Below the pieces are notes generated by a model. It searched no databases. It saw only the letters and a list, made by a program, of their open reading frames with translations, and was not told the DNA's origin. Shown piece after piece: positions 10,688-22,457 of a DNA stretch of 64,000 bases. The stretch's first letter is position 1, and each line of letters starts with the position of its first letter. This DNA is from Brassica napus. Its lineage: Eukaryota; Streptophyta; Magnoliopsida; Brassicales; Brassicaceae. The translations under genes were made by a program, and so were the position numbers. The stretch spans positions 50,801,374 to 50,865,373 of the forward strand of contig NC_063450.1 of assembly GCF_020379485.1 (NCBI RefSeq), written 5' to 3'.

Positions 10688-12011
10688 TCTTTTCCTTTGT
10701 TCTTATTTTAGTGATATCAAAATATTTAACTATCATCTTGTTGTGGCTTCTAAGATCAGACCTGCCCTTTTGGTTTTGCTAATATAAATCGTTAGGCTAT
10801 AATTCTCTCTATATAACATGTTATTTCTATAACATTGACATCTTAGACTTCTAATCCTTTTTTTTTTGAATGATCTTAGACTTCTAAATTCTAATCATGT
10901 AATAACTTATAACGCTATGAAACCGCACAGATCACTTCTCTGATTGGTTTCAACGGACCTCAAGGTTTAACGCGGAAGCTTGCTGCTTAACGAATCAACA
11001 CGAACATGATCTTCTGAACATTCATAACAAAACAAACTCGAATATGATCTGGTTCTCCTTGCTATACAAAACACAGAGATCCTCGGTTAATTTCTAAACC
11101 AGAAATCCCAGACAAGTTGTGTAATTACATAAACACCCTTCTGAAAAATTTGGTGGGAAACTTTTCAATTTTTTTGTTTTTGTTTTTGTCATAGCTGCTT
11201 TCTTCCATAAAGCTGGCTCACCGGTGCACAACAAAGCAGAACAAACATTTATAAACAGAGGAGGAATACGTAAGGAGAGAGTTGTGCAGAGAGTAGTAAT
11301 TTTTGGCTATTCTCCGTAACTTTGTTCACAACATAGGGGAGAAAATAAACGAAAGTAGGTACATTGGTCGCAGATACAAGGATCTTGGAACGGAAACTCA
11401 TGTATAAATAACTGAAAAAAGAGAAAAACTTTGATTTTGATAACAAAGTAAGAGAACAAGGACAAGAGACGCGATCTTTAAATTGTGTCCGAGAAGACAA
11501 AAATGAATGAAGAAGAAGAAGAAAAAAGCATGAGCTCTGCTTTTGCTTATCAAAACCTCCACAGGCGCATGTTAGCTAAAACCACAGTAATATGCACCTT
11601 CGTTCACGTTCTCTCTCTCAAAAATTGTCTCACCCAGAAAAAAAAAACAATTCTTCTCAGTTTTGTTATCCAGATCATAAGAAAGGACTCATTTTTCTTA
11701 ATAAAAATTTGGACTTTCTGAAAATTGAAGATAGAGATAGAGCGAGAGAAGTTAGCAACAGATCTCTCTCTCTCTCTCTGTCTGTTCATTCGTGTCACCA
11801 AACGTCTCTTCTTCTCTCCGTAAAACTGCAAGTTTGTGACTTTCCTTGTCAGATAAGACCTGTATACGATTTCCAGTAGTGGGTCAGAGAAGACGATCGA
11901 CTTTCTCTTGATTCTCACTTGACAAGTTAGGGTTCGCGGAACGATTGGGGGAACCTGTATGGGCCTCACTTGTTGATTCTGAGAATTTGCAGGAGAAGAA
12001 GAAGAAGGAAG
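10688..12011. other. Spacer and long 5' leader of the ATX4-like gene
   Basis: About 10905-10955 repeats 8402-8450, which marks the end of the BOBBER duplication unit. A CT-rich stretch (about 11763-11780) and a leader typical of a chromatin gene precede the ATG at 12012. No separate gene was recognised. Confidence 0.45.
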
Positions 12012-15000
12012 ATGATTATTAAACGGGAACTTAAATCCCAGATGATACCGAGTTTGAAACGGTGCAGACTCAGTAACTCGGTGAGTGGCTCCAGGAAGTC
12101 GAGCTTGGGAGGTTACTACTTCCCTCTCAGCCTTCTCGGAGAAATCTCCTCCGGGATCGTTCCGGGCGGAGGACGGAATGTATTCTCTGCTCCGCGTTCT
12201 CACTCACCGTCCACTGCGACGGAGGCTCCCCGTCCACCGCTTCCTCGGACATCTAGAGGGAGAATCCGTACGCTTCCTTCTCGCTTCAAAGATTCTGTGC
12301 TCGATAACTGGAGGAAAGATGGCAAGAACGTCAGCGAGGGTGAAGTTGAACGCTGCAGGAAGGAGAAAGCTACTAGTTTGAAAAGCAAGCAACTTGAGGA
12401 GGCCCGTGCTTGTGTTGTTGACAGAGAGAGGGAAGACGAAAGGGTTGGTTCTTATGGGCCTGAGAACTTTTATTCAGGTGACTTGGTTTGGGCTAAACCT
12501 GGAAGAGTTGAGCCGTTTTGGCCAGCCATTGTTATTGATCCCTTGACACAAGCGCCAGAGCTTGTCTTGCGTTCGTGTGTACCTGATTCAGCCTGCGTTG
12601 TCTTCTTTGGTCACTCTGGGAACGATAATGAAAGGGTAAGGAGAGAGAGACAAACTGGTTCTCCGGATATGGATCTTGCAGGATTCTGACTGTGTTTTTA
12701 ATGTAAGCAGGATTATGCATGGGTGAGGAGAGGGATGATCTTCCCTTTCATGGATTATGTTGCCAGGTGGATCTCTTGAATTTATATATATTCTAAAGTG
12801 TCTTTAATTGTGGATTAGTGATTAACAGCTACTTACTGATTCAGGTTCCAGGAACAACAGGGATGCAACCCTGTGAGATTTCAGATGGCTTTAGAGGAAG
12901 CATTTTTGGCAGATCAAGGATTCATGGAGAAGTTGATGCATGATATTCACACGGCTGCTGGTAACTCGAGTTTTGACGATTCTTTCCACAGATGGAGTCA
13001 GGATCTCAATAACAATGCTCCAAGCGAGGCAAGTGTCTCTCTCTGTCTATGAGTTAGTTTTACATAGGTTCCTTTTCAAGCATTACTTTGGCAACACATT
13101 CATTGATTGGTTTTGTTCTAGTTATCAAAAGAAAACAATGCTGATAAGAATTTTGGTTTTATGCCCCTTAGTCCATTTTTATATTAATTTGTCTGTAAAT
13201 CTCCTCCAATATTTATCTAATTAATTTTATTATTTGCAGGAGTTGATGAAATACGGAAATCTACTAGCCTGTGTAGGATGTGAAACAGCATTTTCTTATG
13301 AGATGGCCAAAAAACTGAAGGCTCTGATTCCCGGAGATCAATTGTTGTGTAAACCATGTTCAAGGGTATGTAGTGTCTTTTTATTACGTGGTTATGCTTA
13401 GTTTAGGTTTAATTAATGGAGAAATTGGTTGGATACGAGTAAGACTACTTTGGTTGTTGTTGCAGTTGACTAAATCAAAACACACTTGTGGTATATGCAA
13501 GAAGATAAGTAATCATTTGGACAGGCAAACATGGGTACGAATTCAAAAATTGAAGGTCCTGTAGTAGTGTATAGCCTCAGGTTTTTGTTGTTCTTATTTT
13601 GATCATTTTATATCGGCATAGGTGAAATGTGATGGTTGTAAAGTTTGGGTACACGCAGAGTGTGACAAAACATCAGATAAACATTTGAAGGTATGCAATT
13701 ATGGACTTCATTAAGGTTATCCTATTCCAATCTGCTTGCATGTGCTGAAACAAAAGCTCATTTGATGGTCTCTGAAGGGGTTTGGGAGAAACAGATTACT
13801 ACTGTCCTACTTGCAGAGCTAAATTCAACTTTGAGCTATCAGATTCAGAAAAACCAGACTCAAAGTCAAAGTAGGCCTCCTCTTTTAATTTTCTTATTGG
13901 TTTCACAACAACTGTCTTTTCATTGTCAAATTACATTGTTGGGAGGTTTCTGGTACAGACTTGGCAAAGGCGATGGTGGGATGGTTCTTCCTGACAAGGT
14001 GATTGTGGTATGCTCTGGAGTTGAAGGAATCTATTTCCCAAGTCTCCATCTGTAAGCAGATACCATTTTACCTTTTCTTTACGCTCCTCTAACTTCTCCC
14101 TCAGGTTTATAACTTCTTACACAATATTGTTTATTTACAGAGTCGTATGTAAGTGTGGCTCATGTGGTCCTCAAAAGAAACAACTTAGTGAATGGGAAAA
14201 GCATACCGGATCCAAAGTAAGAAATTGGAAGACGAGTGTGAAAGTCGAAAGCTCAAAGCTGCCGCTAGAAGAATGGGTTTGTACAATTGCAAATCCTTCT
14301 GAGTTTTAGCTGTCTTAGGTAAAAGTAAAATGACATAATTATCTGCCGGACCATTCCCTTACACTGCAGATGATGAAATTAGGCGAGTTACATGCAAATG
14401 CTACAGCAGCTAATGTTCCTAAACGACCTTCCATAAAGCAGAGAAAGCAGAAGTTGCGTGCTTTTCTGTCAGGTATAAAAGAAAATGATTATCTTGTAAC
14501 ATGTTGAAAAGCTTTTCAAGTGACTTGTCTGATGCTTTTCTTGGCGGTTTTTTTCCGTTGTTGGCAGAGAGGTATGAACCGGTCAATGCGAAATGGACAA
14601 CAGAACGATGTGCAGTTTGTAGATGGGTTGAAGACTGGGACTACAACAAGATTATTATCTGCAACAGGTACTATTAAAGGAGACTTGTGAAGCATTCCCA
14701 TGTCATTGTTTAAGATGTTTGTTCTTTCTTTTTTCTTGTCAGATGCCAAATAGCAGTGCATCAAGAATGCTATGGGGCTAGAAATATTCATGATTTCACC
14801 TCATGGGTCTGTACAGCATGCCAGAAGCCAAGTATTAAGCGGGATTGCTGCCTCTGCCCTGTAAAAGGTATATGCCTTTCTCATTTTGTGGCGTTAAGAT
14901 ATTTCTTCTTAACTTATATGTGATACGGTGTTAGCTTCTTTATCTGAGTTCAATTTGTCACAGCTAGTAAAACGCTTTCTTTTCTAAAAGTGATTGCTTT

Positions 15001-17249
15001 CCTGGTAGCAATTTTGCATAATTTCTCTAAAGATGGTTTTATAAAGCATATTCAGCTATCTGTTTAGGCTTTATCCAGCCATTAACTATATTCTTTGGTC
15101 CGACAAATGTTTTGACTGATGATAGGAGGTGCACTAAAGCCAACGGATGTGGAAACATTGTGGGTTCATGTGACGTGTGCTTGGTTTCAGCCTGAAGTAT
15201 GTTTTGCAAGTGATGAAAAAATGGAACCAGCTGTTGGTATTTTGAGTATTCCATCTAGTAATTTTGTCAAGGTATATTTTACTGTTAACTTTTTGTGTTC
15301 AGTTTTGGTTTGCGCTTTGGTAAAATTCCACTACCACTATCAGCAGAGAGTTACAATGCAAGAAACCTTTCTTTCAGATTTTTTTCTGAACTGATATGCA
15401 AGTTTTGGTGGGTTTCAGATATGCGTGATATGCAAACAAATACACGGCTCGTGCACTCAGTGTTGCAAGTGTTCTACGTATTACCACGCCATGTGTGCCT
15501 CTCGAGCTCGTTACAGAATGGAGGTATGCCTTAGTGTTTCTGGTTTGTCTTCATTTCCTCAGACGACATTGATATGAAAGATATAAAACCAAATTGTTGT
15601 AGTCGTTGTGTAATAGAACTGGTTTTAGATACACAAAGTGTTTAGCCTCTTCACCTTTATAGTCTTAATATCAAGAAGTGTTTCCATGCATTATGTATGC
15701 AGTTGCACAGCTTGGAAAAAAATGGTCGACAGATAACAAAGATGCTGTCCTACTGTGCTTATCACAGGTAACATTTATTAATAAAGAAGCTGTGGTATTA
15801 TAACCAAAACCCAATGCTGTTTTAATAAACTATTGTTTTGGTGTGTAGGGCTCCAGATCCAGATACTGTGTTAATTATGCAAACTTCTAAAGAGGCCTTC
15901 TCTGCAAAAAGTCTTGTCCAAAACAAGAAGAGTGGCAGTTCCCGGCTTATAACATCAATCAGAAGGGACCATAAAGAACCACCCGCAGAGGATACCGTTA
16001 CATGTGATGATCCGTTTTCTGCTGCTCGTTGTCGAGTATATAGAAGAAATATCAATACCAAGAAGGTACTACTATCTTGTGTCTTTTCCACAAAAAGCGC
16101 TATTGTTCACTAGGCTGATATTGGTTTTGTAGAGGAGTGAAGAAGAAGCTATCCCGAACCACACAAGGGGACCAAGCCATCATCCAGCAGAAGCAATCCG
16201 AACTCTAAACGCTTTCAGGGTAAAGAAAGTCTTCATACTCCGTTCTCCAACTATTATCTAGATCTGACAGTTTTGGTTTTGTATTACCTGTAGCATGTCC
16301 CGGAGGAACCCAAATCGTTTTCATCTTTCAGGGAACGACTTCGCCACTTGCAGGCAAGCATTCTTTGATGTTTCAGGTTCTTTTTTGTTTGGTATTGTCT
16401 TTGATCAAATGTAACAAGTGTATGTTTCATGTGACAGAGGACAGAAATGGATAGGGTCTGCTTTGGGAGATCTGGAATACATGGATGGGGTCTTTTCGCT
16501 AAAAGAATTATCCAAGATGGAGAAATGGTACCTAAGGAGTCTCATCTATGAATGTGGGTTTAGTTCTATTTGGGGATGAGAGTGAATGATGAGAGAAGCT
16601 ATTTTGTTTTCAGGTTATTGAATACAGAGGGGAACAAGTGAGAGGTAGCATTGCAGATTTGAGAGAAGCAGGGTACCGCAGAGAAGGGAAGGATTGCTAC
16701 GTGAGTTCCCATTTAATCTCTCCACAATTGTATCTTTCTCTCTCTATCTCTCTTACTAACCAAGGGAAGGATTTTGTGATGTTGCAGCTGTTCAAGATCA
16801 GTGAGGAAGTAGTGGTTGATGCTACAGATAAAGGGAATATAGCTCGGCTGATCAACCATTCGGTAAGCACTTTGGAATGTGGACTTCTTACATGTACTAA
16901 TAAATTTAGAGGCTCTGAAGCCTAAACTCAAGATGTGTGGTGCAGTGTACGCCAAATTGCTATGCAAGGATAATGAGCGTAGGAGATGGGGAAAGCAGGA
17001 TTGTTCTGATCGCCAAGGCCAATGTAGCTGTGGGAGAGGAGTTAACGTACACTACAGATTTTACATATAATAAATAGTATTCTTCAATCTAAAGGTCATG
17101 ATGTTAATATGTCATACATTAGTTTAGAGAATGTTGTTGTGTGTGTGTTGTTTGGCAGGTATGATTACTTATTTGATCCAGACGAGCCAGAGGAATCCAA
17201 GGTGGCATGCCTATGTAAAGCCCCCAACTGCAGGAAATTCATGAATTAG
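12012..17249 (+). CDS. ATX4: ATX4/ATX5-type trithorax-like histone H3 lysine methyltransferase
   Basis: I can place 23 exons: 12012-12635, 12711-12766, 12845-13028, 13240-13365, 13466-13534, 13622-13690, 13778-13870, 13959-14051, 14141-14276, 14370-14472, 14568-14667, 14743-14867, 15126-15271, 15419-15523, 15703-15767, 15849-16065, 16133-16219, 16294-16353, 16438-16527, 16614-16700, 16788-16862, 16946-17046, 17159-17249. The product is about 966 residues. Domains in order: PWWP ([12 protein letters not shown]...PFWPAIV), PHD finger (CGICKKI...CDGCKVWVH), a second and extended PHD ([20 protein letters not shown]..., [13 protein letters not shown]), SET ([19 protein letters not shown] split by an intron) and post-SET ([13 protein letters not shown]). 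It deposits H3K4 methylation in the nucleus. Exon 7 has one G too many for the frame (13778), and introns 3 and 18 have GC donors. ATG 12012 begins MIIKREL, like the family. Confidence 0.9.
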
Positions 17250-20200
17250 ATTAGATAAGGTGCACATGATACAACATGAAGAAGAAGAAGAAGAAGATAA
17301 AGCCAAGCAATATTCTCCTTTTTTTTTGCTCAAGAAACGATAGAGTTATTGCTAATAAGTGACCCAACTATTTATCTCTTTTATGGCTCTCTGTACAGAT
17401 AACTTGTTAGTTTCAGGAAGAATCCAATTTTATTTATTCTTGTCAATGATGCACCTTCAGTGAATGCAGCTTCCCCTCCAACTCTGCTGCATCTCCAATT
17501 TTCCAAAAGCCTATTCTTTGAATTCGATCGCATGCGTCAGCGATTTGTCAAAACTAAAATTAGTCCGCCCTAAACACGTTTTAGAAGAACATTATACTTT
17601 TCACTTTTGAATAGTGGCATGAAGCTGTACAAAAGAAATTATGAAAATGAACTTTTCACTTTTAAATATATATCCTTATCAACTAACCCGGTAGATAGTG
17701 TTAAAAAGTGGATTGGTTCTCACACTGATTAATCCGAATTTGGAATGTATCTTTTTACTAATGTCAGGGTATCTAGATCATTTGTTACTGAACTATCTTG
17801 TAAATTGTATGGACCAAGCTCAAAATCCAAACTAAGTAACATCAACTTTATTCCCATTCTAACCATAACAGACGGATTTGCACCGTGCCTCAAGTATTTT
17901 ACCACTAGATTTACCATTTCGTTCATTAAAGACTTTTCTGAAGAGACCAAAGAAAAAAATATAACGAGCGTATTTGGTGGACTTTTTGACACATGGATTG
18001 CCATTCTTTAGGCCTCTTCACCGTCAAAGAGTTTGTATATTGTGAGGCCCCTTCACAACATCTGATTATTCTCTACATGAGTGGCCTACCTTCCTTGGAG
18101 CAACATTACTGCAGTTCTTAGTTTGGTCCTTAACAAGAGGGGTCTCACAAAAACACCAGAACCTAAGGAGAAAGTCTCTAACTAAGAGATATTTTGGTTT
18201 GGTCTCTGTACTATTTGTGGGCCCTACTGAAACGTGGCAGTCCGCGATTGGTTCGTTTTTAAATATCTTTTTTTTTTAAATCGGATAAAAAAAAATTAAG
18301 AACCAATTACTAAGGACTCGGCAATAATGATGCTGTTAGACTCATCCTAAGAACCTAAGACCGTTCGTACTAGTAACGAAAAGAAGACCGATTCCTGTTC
18401 GTCTATCTTGTACTAAAACCCATATTCCTTAGCTTCCTACATCTCTAAACACACACACACACCACGCAGATTTAGATCGAAAATATATATTGACGTTGTG
18501 CTAATTGGCGTCTTAACATACCAATAACTTAAACTTGGCATTCTCCAACAGCGTGGTTACGTGCAAAGTATTAGTTCCCAAAACGTCAATTTTCATGAGT
18601 AAGGTTCATCCATTTGTATCATCCTATTTTTAGTTAATTTCCAAAATTTGATGACATGAGGTTAATTGGGAAATCATATATACTTGTGTGCCTTTCACTT
18701 AATTGTAAGCTGAAAATTACTATTATGAGGTTGACAAAAAAAAAAGTTATGATTTTACTCAGTTGCGAGTCTTGTGACCCACCGACGTGTTAAAACGTCA
18801 TTTCAAGTTGTCCAGATTTAGTGAGTAAATCATTTATTGTTTTTTCACCAATTTTGGTGATGAATAAAACTAAAGTCTTCGTTTGTTGACAAATAGAAAG
18901 TCGGTGTTTTGTCCACGTGAAAATTCCCTTCACGATGTCATATGGTCATTGATTTTTCTTCTCCGACATTGACCTATTTTGTATTTTCATATGGTTCTAT
19001 GCATGGAACGTGAGAGTTACGAGATAGTCGATACAAAACGTTAAAAGAATAGTAACACATCGCAATCATTAACATCTTTTTGTTGATTAATCATGATGTT
19101 CTTAGTTTGAATTTTTGTGTACCAAATGCTGCATACCACTGAGGGTACGATAGAGATTTGCAACCATAATACCGTAATGAACACGTTTTCATCTGTGGTG
19201 TTAATTAAAAAAAACTAAGCTTTATAATAATTTTCTCAAAAACAAAAAATAAGCTTTGTAATATCAAACCTTTTTATGTGGCCAATGATAAATGAAGATT
19301 GAATATTTCCAATGGAGAAGAGAAACACCTAGTCAACTCTTGCAACTACTCAACAAAGTCTTTGTTACTTCAACTCTCTCTCTAAATAACAACGTCTTCA
19401 TGTATGCTGTCTCCTTTGAAAAAGTTTAGATCTAATAAACTTGCAATATGTATCACAATTAACCAAAATGATGCTTAGTCAACCTGCATGTTTGCGACTT
19501 TCCTTCTTCTTTTCTAAGTGGCTATATCATAGCGTCCGTGGAATTATCACCTATTCTCAAAAAAAAAAAGGATTTAGTGTTGTGTTTTTAATAATTTGTG
19601 AGTTAGACTTGTATTATATGATTTCAATCAAAATAGTAACATTGTCATAGACTCATATGTGGTATACAAGTGCGAATGTTTGCATATGTATATAGCATGC
19701 ATGAGTTCAGAGTTCAAACATAATAATGATAATGATATGTACATCTGCAAATTAACATGTGGATAGGATAGGCGCTTGTGAGATATTATTTCTTACACTA
19801 GTGCAACGTTTCATACTCATTCATATCCTTATCTTGTAAATATTATTTTATTTTGTATCGTTCGGACATAATTATTTGTCCCTTTTGCTTTTTCCCATCT
19901 TTTCTTTGGCATTTGTTATGATTTTAGTTTTTAGAAATGCACGTGAAAAATAAGAAATTTAATTTAATATTATAAGAAATAAATCATTTGTAAAATATGT
20001 AAATGTAAATCATTTTAAATTAAACTGCCACCAATATTTGATTATGAGGAAAATGACTGAAAATATTTAAATCATTGATTCATTGAAGTAATTTTTAAGA
20101 AGAAAGAAAATAATATACATGTATATCTAGTATATTTTCTTTTTAGCAATTAATTTCTTAACGGGAAAACTAGTATATTTTCTTCTTTTTTTTTAATTAT

Positions 20201-21271
20201 ACCTTGTGTTATATGGTCTTGTAAACATGGAAAGTATCCAATTTATTATTTTTAGCAGTCAAAATTTGCAAATATAAATAGGATCTGAGTTAAACTTTTC
20301 GAATGTTCAAAAAAATTTAATCATTAAACAAAAACGAAATTTTTAAGATCCGGGGAAATATTTGGTGTTTAATATCTACAATTGGAAACCATTCTTCTCA
20401 TTCCACTAATGAAAATTTTATAGAGAATAAAATATGAAACCAGAAAGTGGTAGATTGTTCAAAATCTAATTGATTATATAGTCAAGTCAACGATGAGAAT
20501 CTTATTTAGTAAACAAATATTTTCAAAGTACTGAGAGTTCATTAGTTGTTTCTACACCATTAGTTGTTTCTACACCAGCAGGTCCAGGTTTTAATTATCG
20601 GAAAAATCGATTTATTAAACAATTATGCAGACTACGAAAAAAAGCTTACAAGAGATCTTCAACATGATATGAGTAAACTCGGTCAGACGTGATCTTCATA
20701 AGACGTATCAGATGATGCAGTTAGACGTAGATCCTTATAAAGTAGGTAGTATTGTCGGTTGTCGTATTTTTTATATAATATTTCTCATAATTGTAATATC
20801 ATAATAAACCAGAGTTAAAAAAAATGGTTTTCAATAAGTTAATACATATTGATTTGGTTGCATTATGACCCGCCCGAGCGAACACAAAAACACTTTATAA
20901 CGTAGAAAAAGGGAAAAAAAACGCCAACACTGTCGACTGAGACTGACCCAAAAGCCAATTGCTTCACGGGTCATGACCAATGAATTGTGTGAGGGGACAT
21001 CGCCAAAGAGAATTTTAGTTTTGCTTTAATTTTATAGTTTATGAACAAATAACAATATTTCAGACAACTCAAATATTCTAGGGACAAAACAACAATCAAA
21101 CTAATTAGCTATTCATTTGTAATATTTCTCCCAAAACTGGTTTACAAACTGACAATACAATATTACAAAATTTCTCAACATTATAAGAAAAAAAACAGAA
21201 AAATTAATCAAAACTGTGACTTGCACCAGCAATATCCGCAACCAATGTTTTTTTTCTCTTTGGTACAAATA
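17250..21271. other. Gene-poor intergenic region
   Basis: Four kilobases with no coding region I can support. The segment 18114-18362 may be a small inverted-repeat element, because both ends read outward as GTTCTTAG/GGTCTTAGGTTCTTAG, but the match is poor. The rest is AT-rich. In Arabidopsis, genes such as PYL10 and MTM1 lie in this interval; I see no trace of them. Confidence 0.5.
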
Positions 21272-22246
21272 TCACACAACTAAAAGTTCTGATATCAAAG
21301 AATCATCGAGATCATTGAATATCGAACCAATCTCTTTGATTTTAGAAGAGTAGCTCTCTCCTCCTATGTTGCTGTTATCGAATACCATAAGATCGTCAAA
21401 GAAATTACTCTCCGATGATTGTATAGGAGACATGGACTGATCGAAGATGGAAATATCCTCCAATGTTTCAGTGAAATAGTTGTCCGGAAATGGAATGTCC
21501 AATGGAAATGAACAATTAACTTCTTCCAGGTGCCAGCTTATTGGTTCCGGTTCAATAAACTCTTGCTTAACCGGTTTGACCGGTTCATCAACTGGCTCGG
21601 ATATACGGTAGTTCAGAACTGATGTAGGAGATGATAGATGATGATGAGAGTCTTCCACTGATTCTAATGTTGAATAAACCGATACGTTGCTCTCCCGGTC
21701 CGGTTCTGGTTCAGGTTCTGGTGGTACGGTGAAGTTGGTAAGAGCATCAGGGCCACGAAGCCTGATTGCTGCGTTGTCATAGACGATAGCAGCTTCCTCC
21801 GCCGTTGAAAAAGTACCTAGCCAGATCCTCCGGCGTTGTACCGGATCACGAATCTCCGCCGCGTATTTTCCCCACGGTCGACGTCTCACGCCGCGGAACT
21901 TCTTTTGGTTTTGGTCGGCGCCGGAAACAGAGACCATTTGGGGAGGAGAATCAACGGCCAGAGCCGAGACTTCGTCGGAGGAGGAGCTCGGTTCAACTCT
22001 GATCTCGTTAATCAATCTTTTGACCCGTCTTCTAGGGAACATAAACTCCTCCTCATCGTCGCTAGATGAATCAGTGGCGTCACCATCCATCACGCACAAA
22101 CGAACCAACCTCGCCGAGTCACGACCAGTAGTACTGTTCTTCCTCTTGTTCTCCTCCACTGGCAACTTTTTAGTGTACTTCTTGATCACCTTCTTGTGCT
22201 CTGTGTACTTGACTGGTCTGAAGTCCATATATTCATCCATCATCAT
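21272..22246 (-). CDS. CRF4: Cytokinin response factor 4-like AP2/ERF transcription factor
   Basis: A single-exon gene of 324 residues. The start is the ATG run MMMDEYMD at 22246; the open frame begins slightly earlier but without an ATG. The N-terminal CRF domain ([19 protein letters not shown], then RLVR) is followed by an acidic Ser/Asp stretch, the basic motif [13 protein letters not shown], and a complete AP2/ERF domain at about residues 115-175 ([35 protein letters not shown]). The acidic C-terminus includes the CRF-typical SPTSVL and [11 protein letters not shown] motifs, the latter a putative MAPK site. CRFs bind GCC-type elements downstream of cytokinin signalling; CRF4 is also linked to cold and nitrogen responses. 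The gene matches At4g27950 in position and motifs. Confidence 0.93.
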   Translation of the reverse strand: MMMDEYMDFRPVKYTEHKKVIKKYTKKLPVEENKRKNSTTGRDSARLVRLCVMDGDATDSSSDDEEEFMFPRRRVKRLINEIRVEPSSSSDEVSALAVDSPPQMVSVSGADQNQKKFRGVRRRPWGKYAAEIRDPVQRRRIWLGTFSTAEEAAIVYDNAAIRLRGPDALTNFTVPPEPEPEPDRESNVSVYSTLESVEDSHHHLSSPTSVLNYRISEPVDEPVKPVKQEFIEPEPISWHLEEVNCSFPLDIPFPDNYFTETLEDISIFDQSMSPIQSSESNFFDDLMVFDNSNIGGESYSSKIKEIGSIFNDLDDSLISELLVV

Positions 22247-22348
22247 CACTCTCACTTAACTTATATTTTCTCGCTTTTCAAGATTCTGTTTGGAGGAAAA
22301 AACAGAGATTCTGATTTTGATTTTGTGAAAAGTTTGAAGGATTCTAGT

Positions 22349-22352
<4 letters not shown>

Positions 22353-22390
<38 letters not shown>
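22353..22390. repeat. (GA)19 microsatellite in the CRF4 leader
   Basis: An uninterrupted GA run (CT on the gene's strand) about 105 bp upstream of the CRF4 start codon, within the likely 5' leader. It is expected to be length-polymorphic. GA/CT runs near plant starts can also bind BPC/GAGA factors. Confidence 0.9.
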
Positions 22391-22393
<3 letters not shown>

Positions 22394-22450
22394 CAGAAAA
22401 AGTAGGCAAGTTTAAAGTGAAAGATTCAGAATTCACTCTCTTTAGTCCTC

Positions 22451-22457
22451 TTTTATA
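22451..22457 (-). promoter_or_regulatory. Probable TATA box of CRF4
   Basis: TATAAAA on the minus strand, about 205 bp upstream of the start codon, with the GA run between the two. Its position fits a leader of roughly 170 bp. Confidence 0.5.

Noticed and set aside
17745..18011. 88-codon plus-strand frame in the gene-poor region
   Set aside because: Composition is non-coding-like, and there is no motif or splice context.
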